NCBI RefSeq assembly: GCF_002871345.2
Contig: NZ_CP136964.1
Span: 1,550,001-1,614,000, forward strand
Reading direction: 5' to 3'
Origin: Nosocomiicoccus massiliensis
GTDB lineage: Bacteria; Bacillota; Bacilli; Staphylococcales; Salinicoccaceae
Length of the DNA stretch: 64,000 nt
Shown here: piece after piece, positions 1 through 10,962 of the stretch
Position numbering within the stretch: the stretch's first letter is position 1
Layout of the letters: each line of letters starts with the position of its first letter
Program-made: the position numbers and the translations under genes
The notes under the pieces: model-generated
What the model was told of the DNA's origin: nothing
Database searches by the model: none
Seen by the model: the letters and a program-made list of their open reading frames with translations, nothing else

Positions 1-1
1 A

Positions 2-829
2 CCGAAAAACGTAAAAGTTGAAGCGCCAATTCAAGTCGTGTTTTACCACGATGATGAAAATGCATCGTTATATAACCACGTCTTACTCGTTGCAGATGAA
101 GGTTCTGAAGTAACTTATGTAGAAAACTATGTCACGAACTTAGAATCAGCGAATGGACAGTTAAACGTTGTAAGTGAAGTGCTTGCAAAAGATAACGCAA
201 AAATTAACTACGGTGCAGTAGACTTCTTAGCAAAAGATCTTACAGGATATGTCGTACGTCGCGGTGTAACAAGTCGTGATGCTGAAATCGACTGGGCACT
301 CGGTCTAATGAGTGACTCAAACGTCATTTACGATAACACGACGTACTTAAACGGTGATAACTCAGAATCAGAAGTTAAAATCGTTACAATTGGTCGTGGA
401 CAACAAATCTTAAACTTCACGACAGAAGTTATTCACTACGGTAAAAATACGTACGGAAACATCTTAAAACACGGTGTAATGAAAGAGAACGCAAACAGCG
501 TATTTAACGGGATTGGTCACATCAAAAAAGGTGCGACGAACTCCAACGCTCAACAAGAATCTCGCGTATTAATGCTTGACGGTAAAGCGCGTGGTGACGC
601 GAACCCAATTCTATTAATCGACGAAGATGAAGTGGAAGCAGGACACGCAGCATCAGCTGGTCGTGTGGATGAACTACAACTCTTCTACTTAATGAGTAGA
701 GGGCTTAAGCGTGAAGAAGCAGAACGCTTAGTTATCCACGGATTCTTAGCACCAGTTGTTGTTAGCTTACCGATTGAAAGTGTTAAAAACTTACTCGTAG
801 AAGTGATTGAAGATAAAATTTTACACTAA
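2..829 (+). CDS. sufD: Fe-S cluster assembly protein SufD, 5'-truncated by the window edge
   Basis: The reading frame is open from base 2, so this is the C-terminal part of a longer protein whose start lies outside the window; an in-frame GTG at 38 is not a real start. SufD pairs with SufB in the SufBC2D scaffold that assembles [4Fe-4S] clusters in the cytosol. The visible part is the beta-helix core plus the SufB/SufD C-terminal domain, including the LFYLMSRG segment that recurs almost unchanged in SufB downstream (residues about 420-430 of that protein). sufS starts 21 bases later, so it is in the operon order sufD-sufS-sufU-sufB usual in Firmicutes; sufC should lie just upstream. Confidence 0.93.
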   Translation, partial: PKNVKVEAPIQVVFYHDDENASLYNHVLLVADEGSEVTYVENYVTNLESANGQLNVVSEVLAKDNAKINYGAVDFLAKDLTGYVVRRGVTSRDAEIDWALGLMSDSNVIYDNTTYLNGDNSESEVKIVTIGRGQQILNFTTEVIHYGKNTYGNILKHGVMKENANSVFNGIGHIKKGATNSNAQQESRVLMLDGKARGDANPILLIDEDEVEAGHAASAGRVDELQLFYLMSRGLKREEAERLVIHGFLAPVVVSLPIESVKNLLVEVIEDKILH

Positions 830-838
830 TAATACTAG

Positions 839-2489
<1,651 letters not shown>

Positions 2490-2520
2490 CCGCACGGAAT
2501 ATGATTAGGAGTGAATAGTT

Positions 2521-3921
2521 ATGGCAATGAGAAAAGCGCCAGATATTGGTGAATATAAATATGGTTTCCGCGATGACGACGTTTCAATCTTCCGTTCTGA
2601 ACGCGGATTAACTGAAGAAATTGTTAGAGAAATTTCGAAGATGAAAGAAGAGCCAGAGTGGATGTTAGACTTCCGTCTAAAATCACTTGAGCAGTTCTAT
2701 AGTAAGCCGATGCCAACATGGGGTGGAGACTTATCAGAACTTAACTTCGACGAAATTCGTTATTACGTAAAACCTTCAGAGCGTTCAGAACGTTCTTGGG
2801 ACGAGGTTCCTGAAGAAATCAAACGTACGTTTGACCGTTTAGGTATTCCTGAAGCAGAGCAAAAATACTTAGCAGGTGTTTCTGCACAGTATGAATCAGA
2901 AGTTGTTTATCACAACATGGAAAAAGAACTTGAAGAAAAAGGTGTCGTATTTAAAGATACTGACGCGGCACTTAGAGAAAACGAAGAACTATTTAAAGAA
3001 TACTTCGCGACAGTTGTGCCACCTTCAGACAACAAGTTCGCTGCATTAAACTCAGCGGTTTGGTCTGGTGGATCATTCATCTATGTACCACCTCACGTAA
3101 AATTAGATAGTCCGTTACAAGCATACTTCCGTATTAACTCAGAAAATATGGGACAGTTTGAGCGTACGCTAATTATTTGTGACGAAGGTTCATGGTTACA
3201 CTACGTTGAAGGTTGTACTGCACCAGTTTACACAACAAACTCACTTCACGCAGCAGTTGTTGAAATTATCGTTAAGCCTAACGCATACTGCCGTTACACG
3301 ACGATTCAAAACTGGGCAAACAACGTGTACAACTTAGTTACAAAACGTACATTTGCTGAAGAAAATGCAACGATGGAATGGGTAGACGGTAACATCGGGT
3401 CTAAGATTACGATGAAATACCCTGCGATTTACCTTAAAGGTGAAGGCGCAAGAGGTATGACGATGTCTATCGCACTTGCAGGTAAAGGACAACTACAAGA
3501 TGCAGGGTCTAAGATGTTACACTTAGCACCGAATACTTCATCTTCTATTGTATCGAAATCGATCGCACAACACGGTGGTAAAGTAACGTACCGTGGGCTT
3601 GTACACTTCGGACGTAGAGCGGACAACGCAAAATCTACAATCGAGTGTGACACGTTAATTATGGATAAGCAATCAACGTCAGATACAATTCCTTACAACG
3701 AAGTATATAACAACAACATTTCTTTAGAGCACGAAGCGCGTGTATCTAAAGTATCAGAAGAACAATTATTCTACCTTATGAGTAGAGGTATTGGTGAAAT
3801 CGAAGCGACAGAAATGATCGTAATGGGCTTCATCGAACCATTCACAAAAGAATTACCAATGGAATACGCAGTAGAGATGAACCGCCTCATCAGTTACGAA
3901 ATGGAAGGTTCAATCGGATAA
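2521..3921 (+). CDS. sufB: Fe-S cluster scaffold protein SufB
   Basis: 466 residues, full length. SufB is the scaffold subunit of SufBC2D, and nascent clusters form on it with sulfur from SufS/SufU. The N-terminal [15 protein letters not shown] region, the central beta-helix and the C-terminal SufB/SufD domain are all recognisable, and Cys residues are present in YVEGCTAP and [16 protein letters not shown] at about 2507. It is the last gene of the operon, being followed 12 bases later by a terminator hairpin. Confidence 0.97.
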   Translation: MAMRKAPDIGEYKYGFRDDDVSIFRSERGLTEEIVREISKMKEEPEWMLDFRLKSLEQFYSKPMPTWGGDLSELNFDEIRYYVKPSERSERSWDEVPEEIKRTFDRLGIPEAEQKYLAGVSAQYESEVVYHNMEKELEEKGVVFKDTDAALRENEELFKEYFATVVPPSDNKFAALNSAVWSGGSFIYVPPHVKLDSPLQAYFRINSENMGQFERTLIICDEGSWLHYVEGCTAPVYTTNSLHAAVVEIIVKPNAYCRYTTIQNWANNVYNLVTKRTFAEENATMEWVDGNIGSKITMKYPAIYLKGEGARGMTMSIALAGKGQLQDAGSKMLHLAPNTSSSIVSKSIAQHGGKVTYRGLVHFGRRADNAKSTIECDTLIMDKQSTSDTIPYNEVYNNNISLEHEARVSKVSEEQLFYLMSRGIGEIEATEMIVMGFIEPFTKELPMEYAVEMNRLISYEMEGSIG

Positions 3922-3932
3922 TATTTTACTTT

Positions 3933-3964
3933 AACCGTCGCACGAAAGTGTGGCGGTTTTTTTA
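3933..3964 (+). terminator. Rho-independent terminator of the suf operon
   Basis: CCGTCGCAC (3935-3943), loop GAAA, GTGTGGCGG (3948-3956), then a T run. The 9-bp stem includes two G-U pairs. Confidence 0.85.
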
Positions 3965-4015
3965 TCTTATTATATTTTGTGTTCTAATACTAAAGGATGA
4001 TTTTTTCACATTAAA

Positions 4016-4043
4016 TTGACGTCTATACAAAATTAATGATAAT
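4016..4043 (+). promoter_or_regulatory. Candidate sigma-A promoter
   Basis: TTGACG (4016-4021), 16-bp spacer, GATAAT (4038-4043), about 30 bases ahead of the next gene's start codon. Called by eye only. Confidence 0.5.
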
Positions 4044-4075
4044 CTCAAACTATAAAAGAAATAGGGGGGATTTAA

Positions 4076-4462
4076 ATGGGTCAAACATGGCTTAAACTTG
4101 CAGTACTTTACTTAGTTTTCGGAATTTCTGTCGGATTATTTATGTCTTACACGATTCAATTAAACTGGGCTGCAGGACACGCACACGTTAACGTCGTTGG
4201 ATGGTTAACAACACTAGGTATTGGAGCAGTATTATGTATTTACCCGCACTTAGCAAAAAACGTACTTGGTAAAGCAACGTTCTGGTTATACCATATCGGA
4301 GTTCCACTGTTCCTATTCAGTACGTTTTACGTACAAATTGATGCAAAAACAGCACACATCTTCACATTTATCGGTGGACCGATGTTCTTACTTGCAATTA
4401 TTCTTTTCGGAGTGAATCTTTTCCTTAACTTAAATGAAAATACGAGTGATCTGAAACACTAA
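4076..4462 (+). CDS. Small membrane protein resembling heme-copper oxidase subunit I (CcoN/NorB-like fragment family)
   Basis: 128 residues with four predicted membrane segments. The N-terminal part contains the GHAHVNVVGW motif, which is the helix-II histidine region seen in NorB and CcoN, and further histidines occur in YPHLAK, LYHIGV and AHIFTF. Far too short to be a catalytic subunit I, it resembles stand-alone 120-150 residue proteins often annotated as cytochrome c oxidase subunit I-like in Firmicutes, whose role is unknown. It is preceded by GGGGG at about 4065 and its own promoter candidate, so it appears monocistronic. Heme binding is an inference from the paired histidines. Confidence 0.6.
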   Translation: MGQTWLKLAVLYLVFGISVGLFMSYTIQLNWAAGHAHVNVVGWLTTLGIGAVLCIYPHLAKNVLGKATFWLYHIGVPLFLFSTFYVQIDAKTAHIFTFIGGPMFLLAIILFGVNLFLNLNENTSDLKH

Positions 4463-4616
4463 GATAACCGTATAAATTTATTTTTGTTATATTATGATAG
4501 CGTTTTTATTGTAAAAAAGAACTATAAAAATTAAACACAAACCCTGTTGCAATGATTTCAAATTTCCAAAAATTTCTATTACAATGTGAGATAATCATAT
4601 TGTAGAGGTGAAGGAT

Positions 4617-5213
4617 ATGAAATTATTATTAACAGGGTTTGTTCCATTTTTAAATCATAAAATTAACCCGACAGAAGAAATTGTGAAAGCATTGGACAGT
4701 GAAACGATTAATGGGTACACGATTGAAACGAGAGTGTTGCCTGTTGACTTTAAGGCATCCGAACAAGAACTGCTAAAAGAAATCGATGAACGAAAGCCTG
4801 ACGCGGTAATTATGCTCGGTCTCGCAGCTGGACGTAGTAAAATTACTCCAGAGCGAATTGCGATTAACGTAAAAGACGGCGCAAAAGACAACTCAGGTTT
4901 TGCACCAGTTGACCAACCGATTGTCGAAGGCGGTCCGGATGGATTGTTTTCAACACTTCCGATCCGCAAAATGGTAGATACGTTAAATGAATCGTATTTA
5001 CCTGCAAAAATCTCTAATACGGCAGGCACATATTTATGTAATAACATGATGTACGTCGCACTACACGAAGCAAGTCGTGCGAATGACTCATTTAAAGCCG
5101 GATTCATACATCTACCAGCATCGCACGAACTTGCAATCGAGAATCCCGCATTACCAAGCATGTCGCTAGACGACCTTAAACGCACGGTTAGAATTTGTAT
5201 AGAGGCGTTGTAA
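4617..5213 (+). CDS. pcp: Pyrrolidone-carboxylate (pyroglutamyl) peptidase I
   Basis: A cytosolic C15 cysteine peptidase that removes N-terminal pyroglutamate. Counting from ATG 4617, the catalytic triad is visible as Glu79 (TPERIAIN), Cys141 (TYLCNNMMY) and His165 (GFIHLPASH). This ATG is chosen over an upstream in-frame GTG at 4608 because AGAGGTG at 4604-4610 is correctly spaced and the family begins MKxLxTGF. The usual GFDPF is GFVPF here. At 198 residues it is slightly shorter than most homologues. Confidence 0.93.
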   Translation: MKLLLTGFVPFLNHKINPTEEIVKALDSETINGYTIETRVLPVDFKASEQELLKEIDERKPDAVIMLGLAAGRSKITPERIAINVKDGAKDNSGFAPVDQPIVEGGPDGLFSTLPIRKMVDTLNESYLPAKISNTAGTYLCNNMMYVALHEASRANDSFKAGFIHLPASHELAIENPALPSMSLDDLKRTVRICIEAL

Positions 5214-5230
5214 GCGGTGGGGATTCGTGC

Positions 5231-5778
5231 CGGTTTTTCATCTTTATTAACAAAAAAACGTTGAAAGTGTTAAATATATTAGGATAATTAACAAAAACGC
5301 AGAATCTCGCACCGTTTTTGTTAGATAAAAAGATATAATTAACAAAAACCGGCTCGACGACCCGAAATTTGTTAAATATATCCGGATATCTAACAGAATC
5401 CCGAAATTTTTGTTAAATATAATTTTGAGAAATGGTGTTTAAGCTGTTTTAGGATAAAAAGACACAATCAACCTGCGAAAACAAACTCAAAACCAGGTTT
5501 TTCATCTTTATTAACAAAAAAACGTTGAAAGTGTTAAATATATTAGGATAATTAACAAAAACGCAGAATCTTGCACCGTTTTTGTTAGATAAAAAGATAT
5601 AATTAACAAAAACCGGCTCGACGACCCGAAATTTGTTAAATATATCCGGATATCTAACAAAATCCCGAAATTTTTGTTAAATATAATTTTGAGAAATGGT
5701 GTTTAAGCTGTTTTAGGATAAAAAGACACTCTCAAACCCGCACAATCAAACTCACCATCAGGTTTTTCATCCTTAACA
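5231..5778 (+). repeat. Tandem hairpin repeat, two full units plus a 3' partial (locus 1)
   Basis: This fills the gap between the convergent genes pcp and the EamA exporter. Unit 1 is 5231-5494, unit 2 is 5495-5759, and 5760-5778 repeats the first bases of a third unit (period 264-265). The two units are nearly identical for most of their length. Each begins GGTTTTTCATC and ends near GGATAAAAAGACAC. Inside are four hairpins, for unit 1: 5247-5273 (TTAACA/TGTTAA), 5289-5323 (TAACAAAAACG/CGTTTTTGTTA, a perfect 11-bp stem), 5339-5375 (TTAACAAA/TTTGTTAA) and 5391-5415 (TAACA/TGTTA). No coding capacity is evident. The same unit recurs at 18471-20845. Confidence 0.9.
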
Positions 5779-5780
5779 CC

Positions 5781-5828
5781 AAAAAAGCGAACGCCCCGAT
5801 CAATAAATCAGGCGTTCGCTTCTTTTTT
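5781..5828. terminator. Bidirectional terminator between pcp side and EamA gene
   Basis: A perfect 9-bp stem GCGAACGCC (5787-5795) / GGCGTTCGC (5811-5819), with T runs on both sides (5781-5786 as A on plus; 5822-5828). The stop codon of the minus-strand gene lies in the loop. Confidence 0.85.
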
Positions 5829-6731
5829 TGATTGTTTTGATGATGCGATTGTATTGAACACTGTGATTCCAAGTATGAGTGCAATCCCGACGACTTGGAA
5901 TAGTTCTAATACGTCGCCGAGTACGATTACTGTTGTTAACACGGCCATCACGGGTTCGAGTAGTCCTAGAATTCCCGCTTCTTGTGAAGTGATATATTTT
6001 AAACTTCCAATATAGAGTAAGAATGCGAGTGTCGTTCCAATTAATATCGAGAATAATAATATACTAATCTCAAATGCCGACCAGTCGTAACCAAAATCTA
6101 ATGACCAGATCGGTGTTTTAAAGTTTAATAGTATTCCACCGACGAGCATTGAGCCGCCGACGAGTTCTAACGGGTGCATTCTAAGTAGTAAGTACCCCGC
6201 GTGTACTGTGTAGTACGCGAGCGCGACACCAGATAAAATACCCCAAAATAACGCGAGTGGTGATACGATTAGTTGAGTGAGATTACCATTTGTTGCGATT
6301 AAAACGACTCCGACGATCATAAAGAGAATGACGAGTACTTCTTTGTAAGTGAAATTTATATATTTCTTAAAGACGTAATATAAAATAATATAAATCGGTC
6401 CGGTACATTGTAGCACTGTCGCAATCGCAGCATTCCCGTATCCAATCGTTGCTGTAAATGAATATTGAACGAGCGTCATACCGAAAATACTATATATAAC
6501 GAAGCGAGTGACTAAATATTTGTCCCATACCGTCGTACTCTTCTTTTTAAAAACAATTAAAAAGAATAAAACGAGTATAATACCACTGATTAAAAGCCTT
6601 GCTGTCACGTACCAATCGACATTCACAGGTGTGTTTCTAAATAACCAGTCGGTCGCGGTACCACCGATTCCCCAAAGGCTTGCGCCGAGTATAACTGAAA
6701 TCAGCCCAAACACTCTTTTATCTGAAGCCAT
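5808..6731 (-). CDS. EamA/DMT-family transporter
   Basis: About ten hydrophobic segments arranged as two EamA halves, with the family's opening signature ILGASLWGIGGT and the second-half SLKYITSQEAGILGLLEPV motif. Such 10-TM carriers export or import amino acids and metabolites; the substrate cannot be read from the sequence. An upstream in-frame ATG at 6749 lacks a ribosome binding site. The ATG at 6731 follows GGTGAT and is preferred, giving 307 residues. Confidence 0.82.
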   Translation of the reverse strand: MASDKRVFGLISVILGASLWGIGGTATDWLFRNTPVNVDWYVTARLLISGIILVLFFLIVFKKKSTTVWDKYLVTRFVIYSIFGMTLVQYSFTATIGYGNAAIATVLQCTGPIYIILYYVFKKYINFTYKEVLVILFMIVGVVLIATNGNLTQLIVSPLALFWGILSGVALAYYTVHAGYLLLRMHPLELVGGSMLVGGILLNFKTPIWSLDFGYDWSAFEISILLFSILIGTTLAFLLYIGSLKYITSQEAGILGLLEPVMAVLTTVIVLGDVLELFQVVGIALILGITVFNTIASSKQSKKEANA

Positions 6732-6776
6732 CGTATCACCATCTTTCATATTGATATACTATTGTACTCAATATAA

Positions 6777-7808
6777 TTATGGAATACTAGATACATTTTT
6801 CTTGTTACATTCTCTTAACGACTTATAGTATTTAAATAAAAAGTTTTGAGATGGTTTTTCTACTACATATAAAATACAATGCGCGAGTAACACTGAAATG
6901 ATGACCGGAATTATGATCCATATTTCATGCGTTAAACCGTAATCTTCCATGACGTGAATGAGCGCATATCCGATATTTTGGTGAATTAAATATAACGGGT
7001 ACGAAATACTTCCTAAATAAAGCAGCAATTTATTATTTAAAATCTTCAATTTATCGTTTAAAACTAAGGCGAAAATCGATATAAAACTCACTGTAAATAA
7101 TCCATTCACGACACCTTCGAAGATAAAGTCATACATAACGGCTACGATAATGACAGCCCCGTATTTCAACTGCATGCCTTTTATCCAAATTTCGTGCAGC
7201 ATAATCCCAATGACGAACAACTGAATATAGTTTGCTGTAGAAAATCTCTCAACAAATTGTGCAGAATCAGTACTCATAATTAGGCTGTAAAGTTGTATCG
7301 CCATACCTACGCTGAGCATCGTCACAACTACGGGCATGACTTTTTCTTTATCAATAAGTATGATGAGCGCCATCATCATATAAAACGTAAATTCGACGCG
7401 AAGCGACCAGTACGATCCGTCAATATTACGAATACCTATAAATTCTTGAACCATCGTCATATTTACAAACATTTCTTGAATCGTTCGTTGAATGTCAATT
7501 GACGATGCGCTTAATACGATAAAAGTAATGACTACAGCTGCAATGTATGCCGGATACAAACGGAACGCTCGTTTAATTAAAAAATCACTTGCAGATCGTC
7601 CGCGACTAACTGACATAAAAATCACAAAGCCACTGATGATGAAAAATAGCTGTACACCGTAGTGCCCGAAACTAAATAATTCAGTATTATAATCACTTGC
7701 TACGTGTCCAAATCGTCTGTCATAGTGAAATGTATAATGATATAACACGACGAGAAGAGCAGCGATTCCTCGTAGTGCGTCAATTTCAGTAATGCGTTTT
7801 TTATTCAT
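6777..7808 (-). CDS. Acyltransferase 3 (OafA/NodX-type) integral membrane protein
   Basis: 343 residues with about ten membrane segments. The N-terminal IDALRGIAALLVVLYHY motif, with its conserved Arg and His, is diagnostic of acyltransferase family 3. These enzymes move O-acyl groups, often acetyl, onto surface polysaccharide, peptidoglycan or lipids. There is no extracellular SGNH domain at the C terminus, so this is the short membrane-only form. It ends 45 bases before the EamA start on the same strand, and the two may be cotranscribed. The target glycan is unknown. Confidence 0.85.
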   Translation of the reverse strand: MNKKRITEIDALRGIAALLVVLYHYTFHYDRRFGHVASDYNTELFSFGHYGVQLFFIISGFVIFMSVSRGRSASDFLIKRAFRLYPAYIAAVVITFIVLSASSIDIQRTIQEMFVNMTMVQEFIGIRNIDGSYWSLRVEFTFYMMMALIILIDKEKVMPVVVTMLSVGMAIQLYSLIMSTDSAQFVERFSTANYIQLFVIGIMLHEIWIKGMQLKYGAVIIVAVMYDFIFEGVVNGLFTVSFISIFALVLNDKLKILNNKLLLYLGSISYPLYLIHQNIGYALIHVMEDYGLTHEIWIIIPVIISVLLAHCILYVVEKPSQNFLFKYYKSLRECNKKNVSSIP

Positions 7809-7966
7809 ACAATCATCCTATTTTTAAGGTTGTATTTCCATTAGCCGTATAATCGACACGATAAACGTTTCAGAAAACATTTAATAATTGTAAACGTATC
7901 GTAATATGTGATGTTTAAAAATCTCCAAAAAAGGAATAGTATAAAAAACAGTAAAGAGGGGATATT

Positions 7967-8521
7967 ATGGCAAACAATTTAACAGAGTGGTACGACAAAG
8001 CGTTATCAGCTGAAGAGATGCGTCAACAGTTTACGGATTTAAAAGAAGGATTCGATAATATTTACGATAATTTTAGCGTAAAAGAAGATGAGCATAAAGA
8101 CGAGTTACAAGAAAAGAACTTTAAAGTGCTCGGTATTATCGAGCCGTGGTGTGCGCATTGTATGTTAAATACACCAATTTTACTTCGACTCACTGAAGCG
8201 TATGACTTTGAAGCGAAGTTTGTATTAAGAGATGAAAACCTCAATCTCATGGAGCAATATCAAACAAACGGTAAAAACATCATTCCAATTTACGTTGTTT
8301 TAGATGAAAATAATAATGAGATTGGAAAATGGGGACCATTTGCACCAGAAGTGAAGAAAACTTCAGACGAAGCGAAAAAGCATATCCCAAGTAAAGATGA
8401 CCCAACTTACGATGAGAAGTTTAAAAAGGTCATCGGTGAACTTAGAGAACAGTTTAAATCTGATGAGGCGCTATGGGAAGCGGCATATAAAGATATTCAA
8501 AAAACATTATTAGACGCTTAA
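7967..8521 (+). CDS. Thioredoxin-fold protein with CAHC motif
   Basis: 184 residues with no signal peptide. The active-site pair is Cys62-Ala-His-Cys65 in IEPWCAHCMLNTP, followed by a cis-proline-like position at NIIPIYVVLD. The long N-terminal helix region (EEMRQQFTDLKEGF) matches cytosolic thioredoxin-like proteins of the Thioredoxin_9 type found in staphylococci and bacilli. It is probably a thiol-disulfide oxidoreductase; the partner is unknown. It is transcribed alone, with RBS GAGGGG at about 7956 and a strong terminator just after. Confidence 0.8.
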   Translation: MANNLTEWYDKALSAEEMRQQFTDLKEGFDNIYDNFSVKEDEHKDELQEKNFKVLGIIEPWCAHCMLNTPILLRLTEAYDFEAKFVLRDENLNLMEQYQTNGKNIIPIYVVLDENNNEIGKWGPFAPEVKKTSDEAKKHIPSKDDPTYDEKFKKVIGELREQFKSDEALWEAAYKDIQKTLLDA

Positions 8522-8530
8522 AATAAACGA

Positions 8531-8566
8531 AGTCAGATTCTTATTTAAGAATCTGACTTTTTTCAT
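8531..8566. terminator. Bidirectional terminator
   Basis: GTCAGATTCTTA / TAAGAATCTGAC is a 12-bp perfect stem with a 2-base loop, followed by a T run on the plus strand. It separates two convergent genes. Confidence 0.88.
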
Positions 8567-9327
8567 TTCGTATCGTCTTGTATGCCTAAAAATTGAAGTT
8601 TTTCGTTAAATAAAAATGGATAAGATAAAAATCCAACTAAAATTGAAGATAGTGCAGCTGCGTTTAATATAAGAAACAGAATGAGTAATTGATACATCAC
8701 TGCTTCCATCGGATCTCCACCACCGATAATTAACCCACTCATCATACCTGGGAGTTGTACAAGACCAACAGTTTTTTGAGATTCAATCGTCGGAATCATA
8801 CTCGTTTTAATTGCGGATTTTAACGTGTGGTGAACCGCTTCTTTCGGTGTCCCGCCAAAAGATAAAATTAACTCGATTGTTTCTTCGTTATGACTGAGTT
8901 CAGATTTAAATCGGTCTAAAAATAATAAAGATAAAACCATACAGTTTCCGATAATCATTCCGGAAATTGGGATGACGTATTGTGCTTCGAACGGGATGAT
9001 TTTAAATAATAGTAATGTCCCCATTGAAAATAGTTCGACAAACACAAGTGTCACGATAATAATGATCTTTATATGCGGAATACCTTTACCTTTTTTAACG
9101 ATATTTTGACTCGCTGCTGCGATAATTAAAACAATCATTAACAACATAAAAATCGTACTCTTACTATCGAACACGAATTGTAAAATATACCCGATAATAA
9201 TTAGCTGGATTGTCGCTCGTATTGAAGCAATAATAATATCCTTTTCTAGACCGAGCTTTAAAACGACAGCGAGTATAATAGGGATGATTACAAACACTAA
9301 TGTGAGCGCTAAACTTGTAAACGACAT
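8563..9327 (-). CDS. fetB: FetB-type ABC transporter permease (UPF0014)
   Basis: 254 residues with about seven membrane segments. The ASIRATIQLIIIGYILQ motif and the SFGGTPKEAVHHTLKSAI cytoplasmic loop, with LVQLPGMMSGLIIGG after it, are the UPF0014/FetB signature. In E. coli FetAB exports iron and protects against oxidative stress. The start ATG follows the stop of the ATPase gene directly (TAAATG), and its ribosome binding site, GAGGGGG, lies inside the end of that gene, so the two are translationally coupled. Iron as substrate is inferred from the family. Confidence 0.87.
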   Translation of the reverse strand: MSFTSLALTLVFVIIPIILAVVLKLGLEKDIIIASIRATIQLIIIGYILQFVFDSKSTIFMLLMIVLIIAAASQNIVKKGKGIPHIKIIIIVTLVFVELFSMGTLLLFKIIPFEAQYVIPISGMIIGNCMVLSLLFLDRFKSELSHNEETIELILSFGGTPKEAVHHTLKSAIKTSMIPTIESQKTVGLVQLPGMMSGLIIGGGDPMEAVMYQLLILFLILNAAALSSILVGFLSYPFLFNEKLQFLGIQDDTK

Positions 9328-10026
9328 TTAAAATTCCCCCTCTAAAAATTGTTTTAAAGCATCAGTTTTAGGATGAGCGAACTGTTCAATTGGTCCAAAC
9401 TCAATTAACTCGCCCTTTCTTAAATACCAAAAGTCATCGGACACACGCTTTGCTTGTGAGAGATTATGCGTCACCCAAATAATTGTTAAATCAAACTCTT
9501 TTTGATTTTTTACGATTAGTCGTTCGATTTCTCGAGCGACAGTCACATCGACACTCGCCGTGATTTCATCGAGAAGTAAGATATCAGGATTATTTACGAG
9601 CGTACGTGCTAGTGCGACACGACTCTTTTCACCACCAGATAATTTACGAACGGGTCGGTCGATGAAGTCTTTTGTTAAATCGACTTTTTCTAGAAATTCA
9701 ATTGCTTCATCTTTAGAAAATGCCTCGTTAAATAAATCTTTTGGAAATTTTAAGTTGTCATATACAGTGCCTTCAAGCATGGGTGACGACTGAAATGCAA
9801 ATCCAACATTACGTCGTAACTTAATAATATCCATTGCTTTAATGTTTTCTTCTCCAATATATATGTCGCCATTAGTTGGAGATAAAAGACCGTTAATATG
9901 TTTTAATGTCGTTGATTTCCCAGCGCCACTTGGTCCGATTAATGTTGTAATACGATTCTTTTTAAACGTTCCGGAAATGTTTTTTAAAATATGTTTATGA
10001 GATACGTCTTTAAACGAAATAGACAT
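9328..10026 (-). CDS. fetA: FetA-type ABC transporter ATP-binding protein
   Basis: A complete single ABC domain: Walker A GPSGAGKST, Q-loop FAFQSSPML, signature LSGGEKSRVALAR, Walker B ILLLDEITASVD, H-loop VTHNL. Three consecutive ATG codons occur at 10032, 10029 and 10026. GGAG sits only one base before the first, so the third (MSISFKD) has the best spacing and is taken as the start. It forms an operon with the FetB-like permease, together making a two-component exporter with no binding protein. Confidence 0.87.
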   Translation of the reverse strand: MSISFKDVSHKHILKNISGTFKKNRITTLIGPSGAGKSTTLKHINGLLSPTNGDIYIGEENIKAMDIIKLRRNVGFAFQSSPMLEGTVYDNLKFPKDLFNEAFSKDEAIEFLEKVDLTKDFIDRPVRKLSGGEKSRVALARTLVNNPDILLLDEITASVDVTVAREIERLIVKNQKEFDLTIIWVTHNLSQAKRVSDDFWYLRKGELIEFGPIEQFAHPKTDALKQFLEGEF

Positions 10027-10096
10027 CATCATTCTCCTTTAGTTTCTATTTTCAAATAAAAATAGTTTCTGTGGTAAAATAAATCTAGGTGATACT

Positions 10097-10945
10097 ATGA
10101 TTTATATCGGATTAACTGGATGGGGCTATCACGATTCAATTTATACTGATGTCACAAAAGTGAATCAAAAACTTGAGACATACGCCGGTACATTTCCAGT
10201 CGTTGAAGTCGATTCGACATATTATGCAATATTACAACAATCGACGATTGAAAAGTGGTGCCGTGAAACACCAGAAGATTTTAAGTTTATCGTCAAAACA
10301 CACCAGTTTATGACAGGTCATGGTGACTTTAGAACATCTTATTCAAACATAAATGAATTATATAAAGACTATAAAGAAATGTTACAACCTATGGTGAATC
10401 ATGGCAAACTTGCTTATATATTAATGCAGTTTCCACCTTGGTATGAATGCAATGAGAAAAACATTAACTACGTTCGACTCGCTAAAAAGATGCTTCACCC
10501 GTTAAAAGTTGCGGTTGAATTTCGTCATGCGTCTTGGTTTACTGATGACAAAAAAGAACAAACGCTACAATTTCTCCACGATAATCGTCTCATCCATACG
10601 ATTGTCGATGCCCCTCAAATTGTTGAGGGGACGGTTCCATTTGTCAGTCGTGTGACTGATGATATCGGGTTTATTCGTCTTCACGGTAGAAATGCACACG
10701 GATGGATGCAGATGAACCGAACGAGAGAAGAGTGGCGAAATGTGCGTTACTTATATAATTATAACCGAGAAGAACTTGAAGCACTGAAAAAACATATAGA
10801 AATTTTATCGTTTAAAACAAAAGATATTTACGTTATTTTCAACAATAACTCTGGTGGACATGCTGCCGGGAACGCAGAAACCTTAATCGATATGCTCGGT
10901 ATTAAATATAAAACTCTCGCTCCAAAACAACTCAAACTATTTTAA
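10097..10945 (+). CDS. DUF72 family protein (YecE-like)
   Basis: 282 residues. It starts MIYIGLTGWGYHD and contains AVEFRHASWF and IRLHGRN, the hallmarks of the DUF72/YecE TIM-barrel family. The biochemical function is not established. It starts 64 bases from the divergent fetA gene and is followed 17 bases later by the TauE/SafE gene, so it probably heads a three-gene run with the exporter and the metallophosphatase. Confidence 0.85.
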   Translation: MIYIGLTGWGYHDSIYTDVTKVNQKLETYAGTFPVVEVDSTYYAILQQSTIEKWCRETPEDFKFIVKTHQFMTGHGDFRTSYSNINELYKDYKEMLQPMVNHGKLAYILMQFPPWYECNEKNINYVRLAKKMLHPLKVAVEFRHASWFTDDKKEQTLQFLHDNRLIHTIVDAPQIVEGTVPFVSRVTDDIGFIRLHGRNAHGWMQMNRTREEWRNVRYLYNYNREELEALKKHIEILSFKTKDIYVIFNNNSGGHAAGNAETLIDMLGIKYKTLAPKQLKLF

Positions 10946-10962
10946 AGTAAAGGAGGATAATC

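Noticed and set aside
4030..4050. Fur box near the promoter of the CcoN-like gene
   Set aside because: ATTAATGATAATCTC shares only part of the Fur consensus and lacks the second arm.
4655..5185. 176-residue open frame on the minus strand across pcp
   Set aside because: It is antisense to a gene with all catalytic residues in place, has no ribosome binding site and no recognisable motif.
5231..5778. CRISPR array
   Set aside because: The repeated unit is about 265 bp with almost no unique spacer, and it is made of internal palindromes; no cas genes are in the window.
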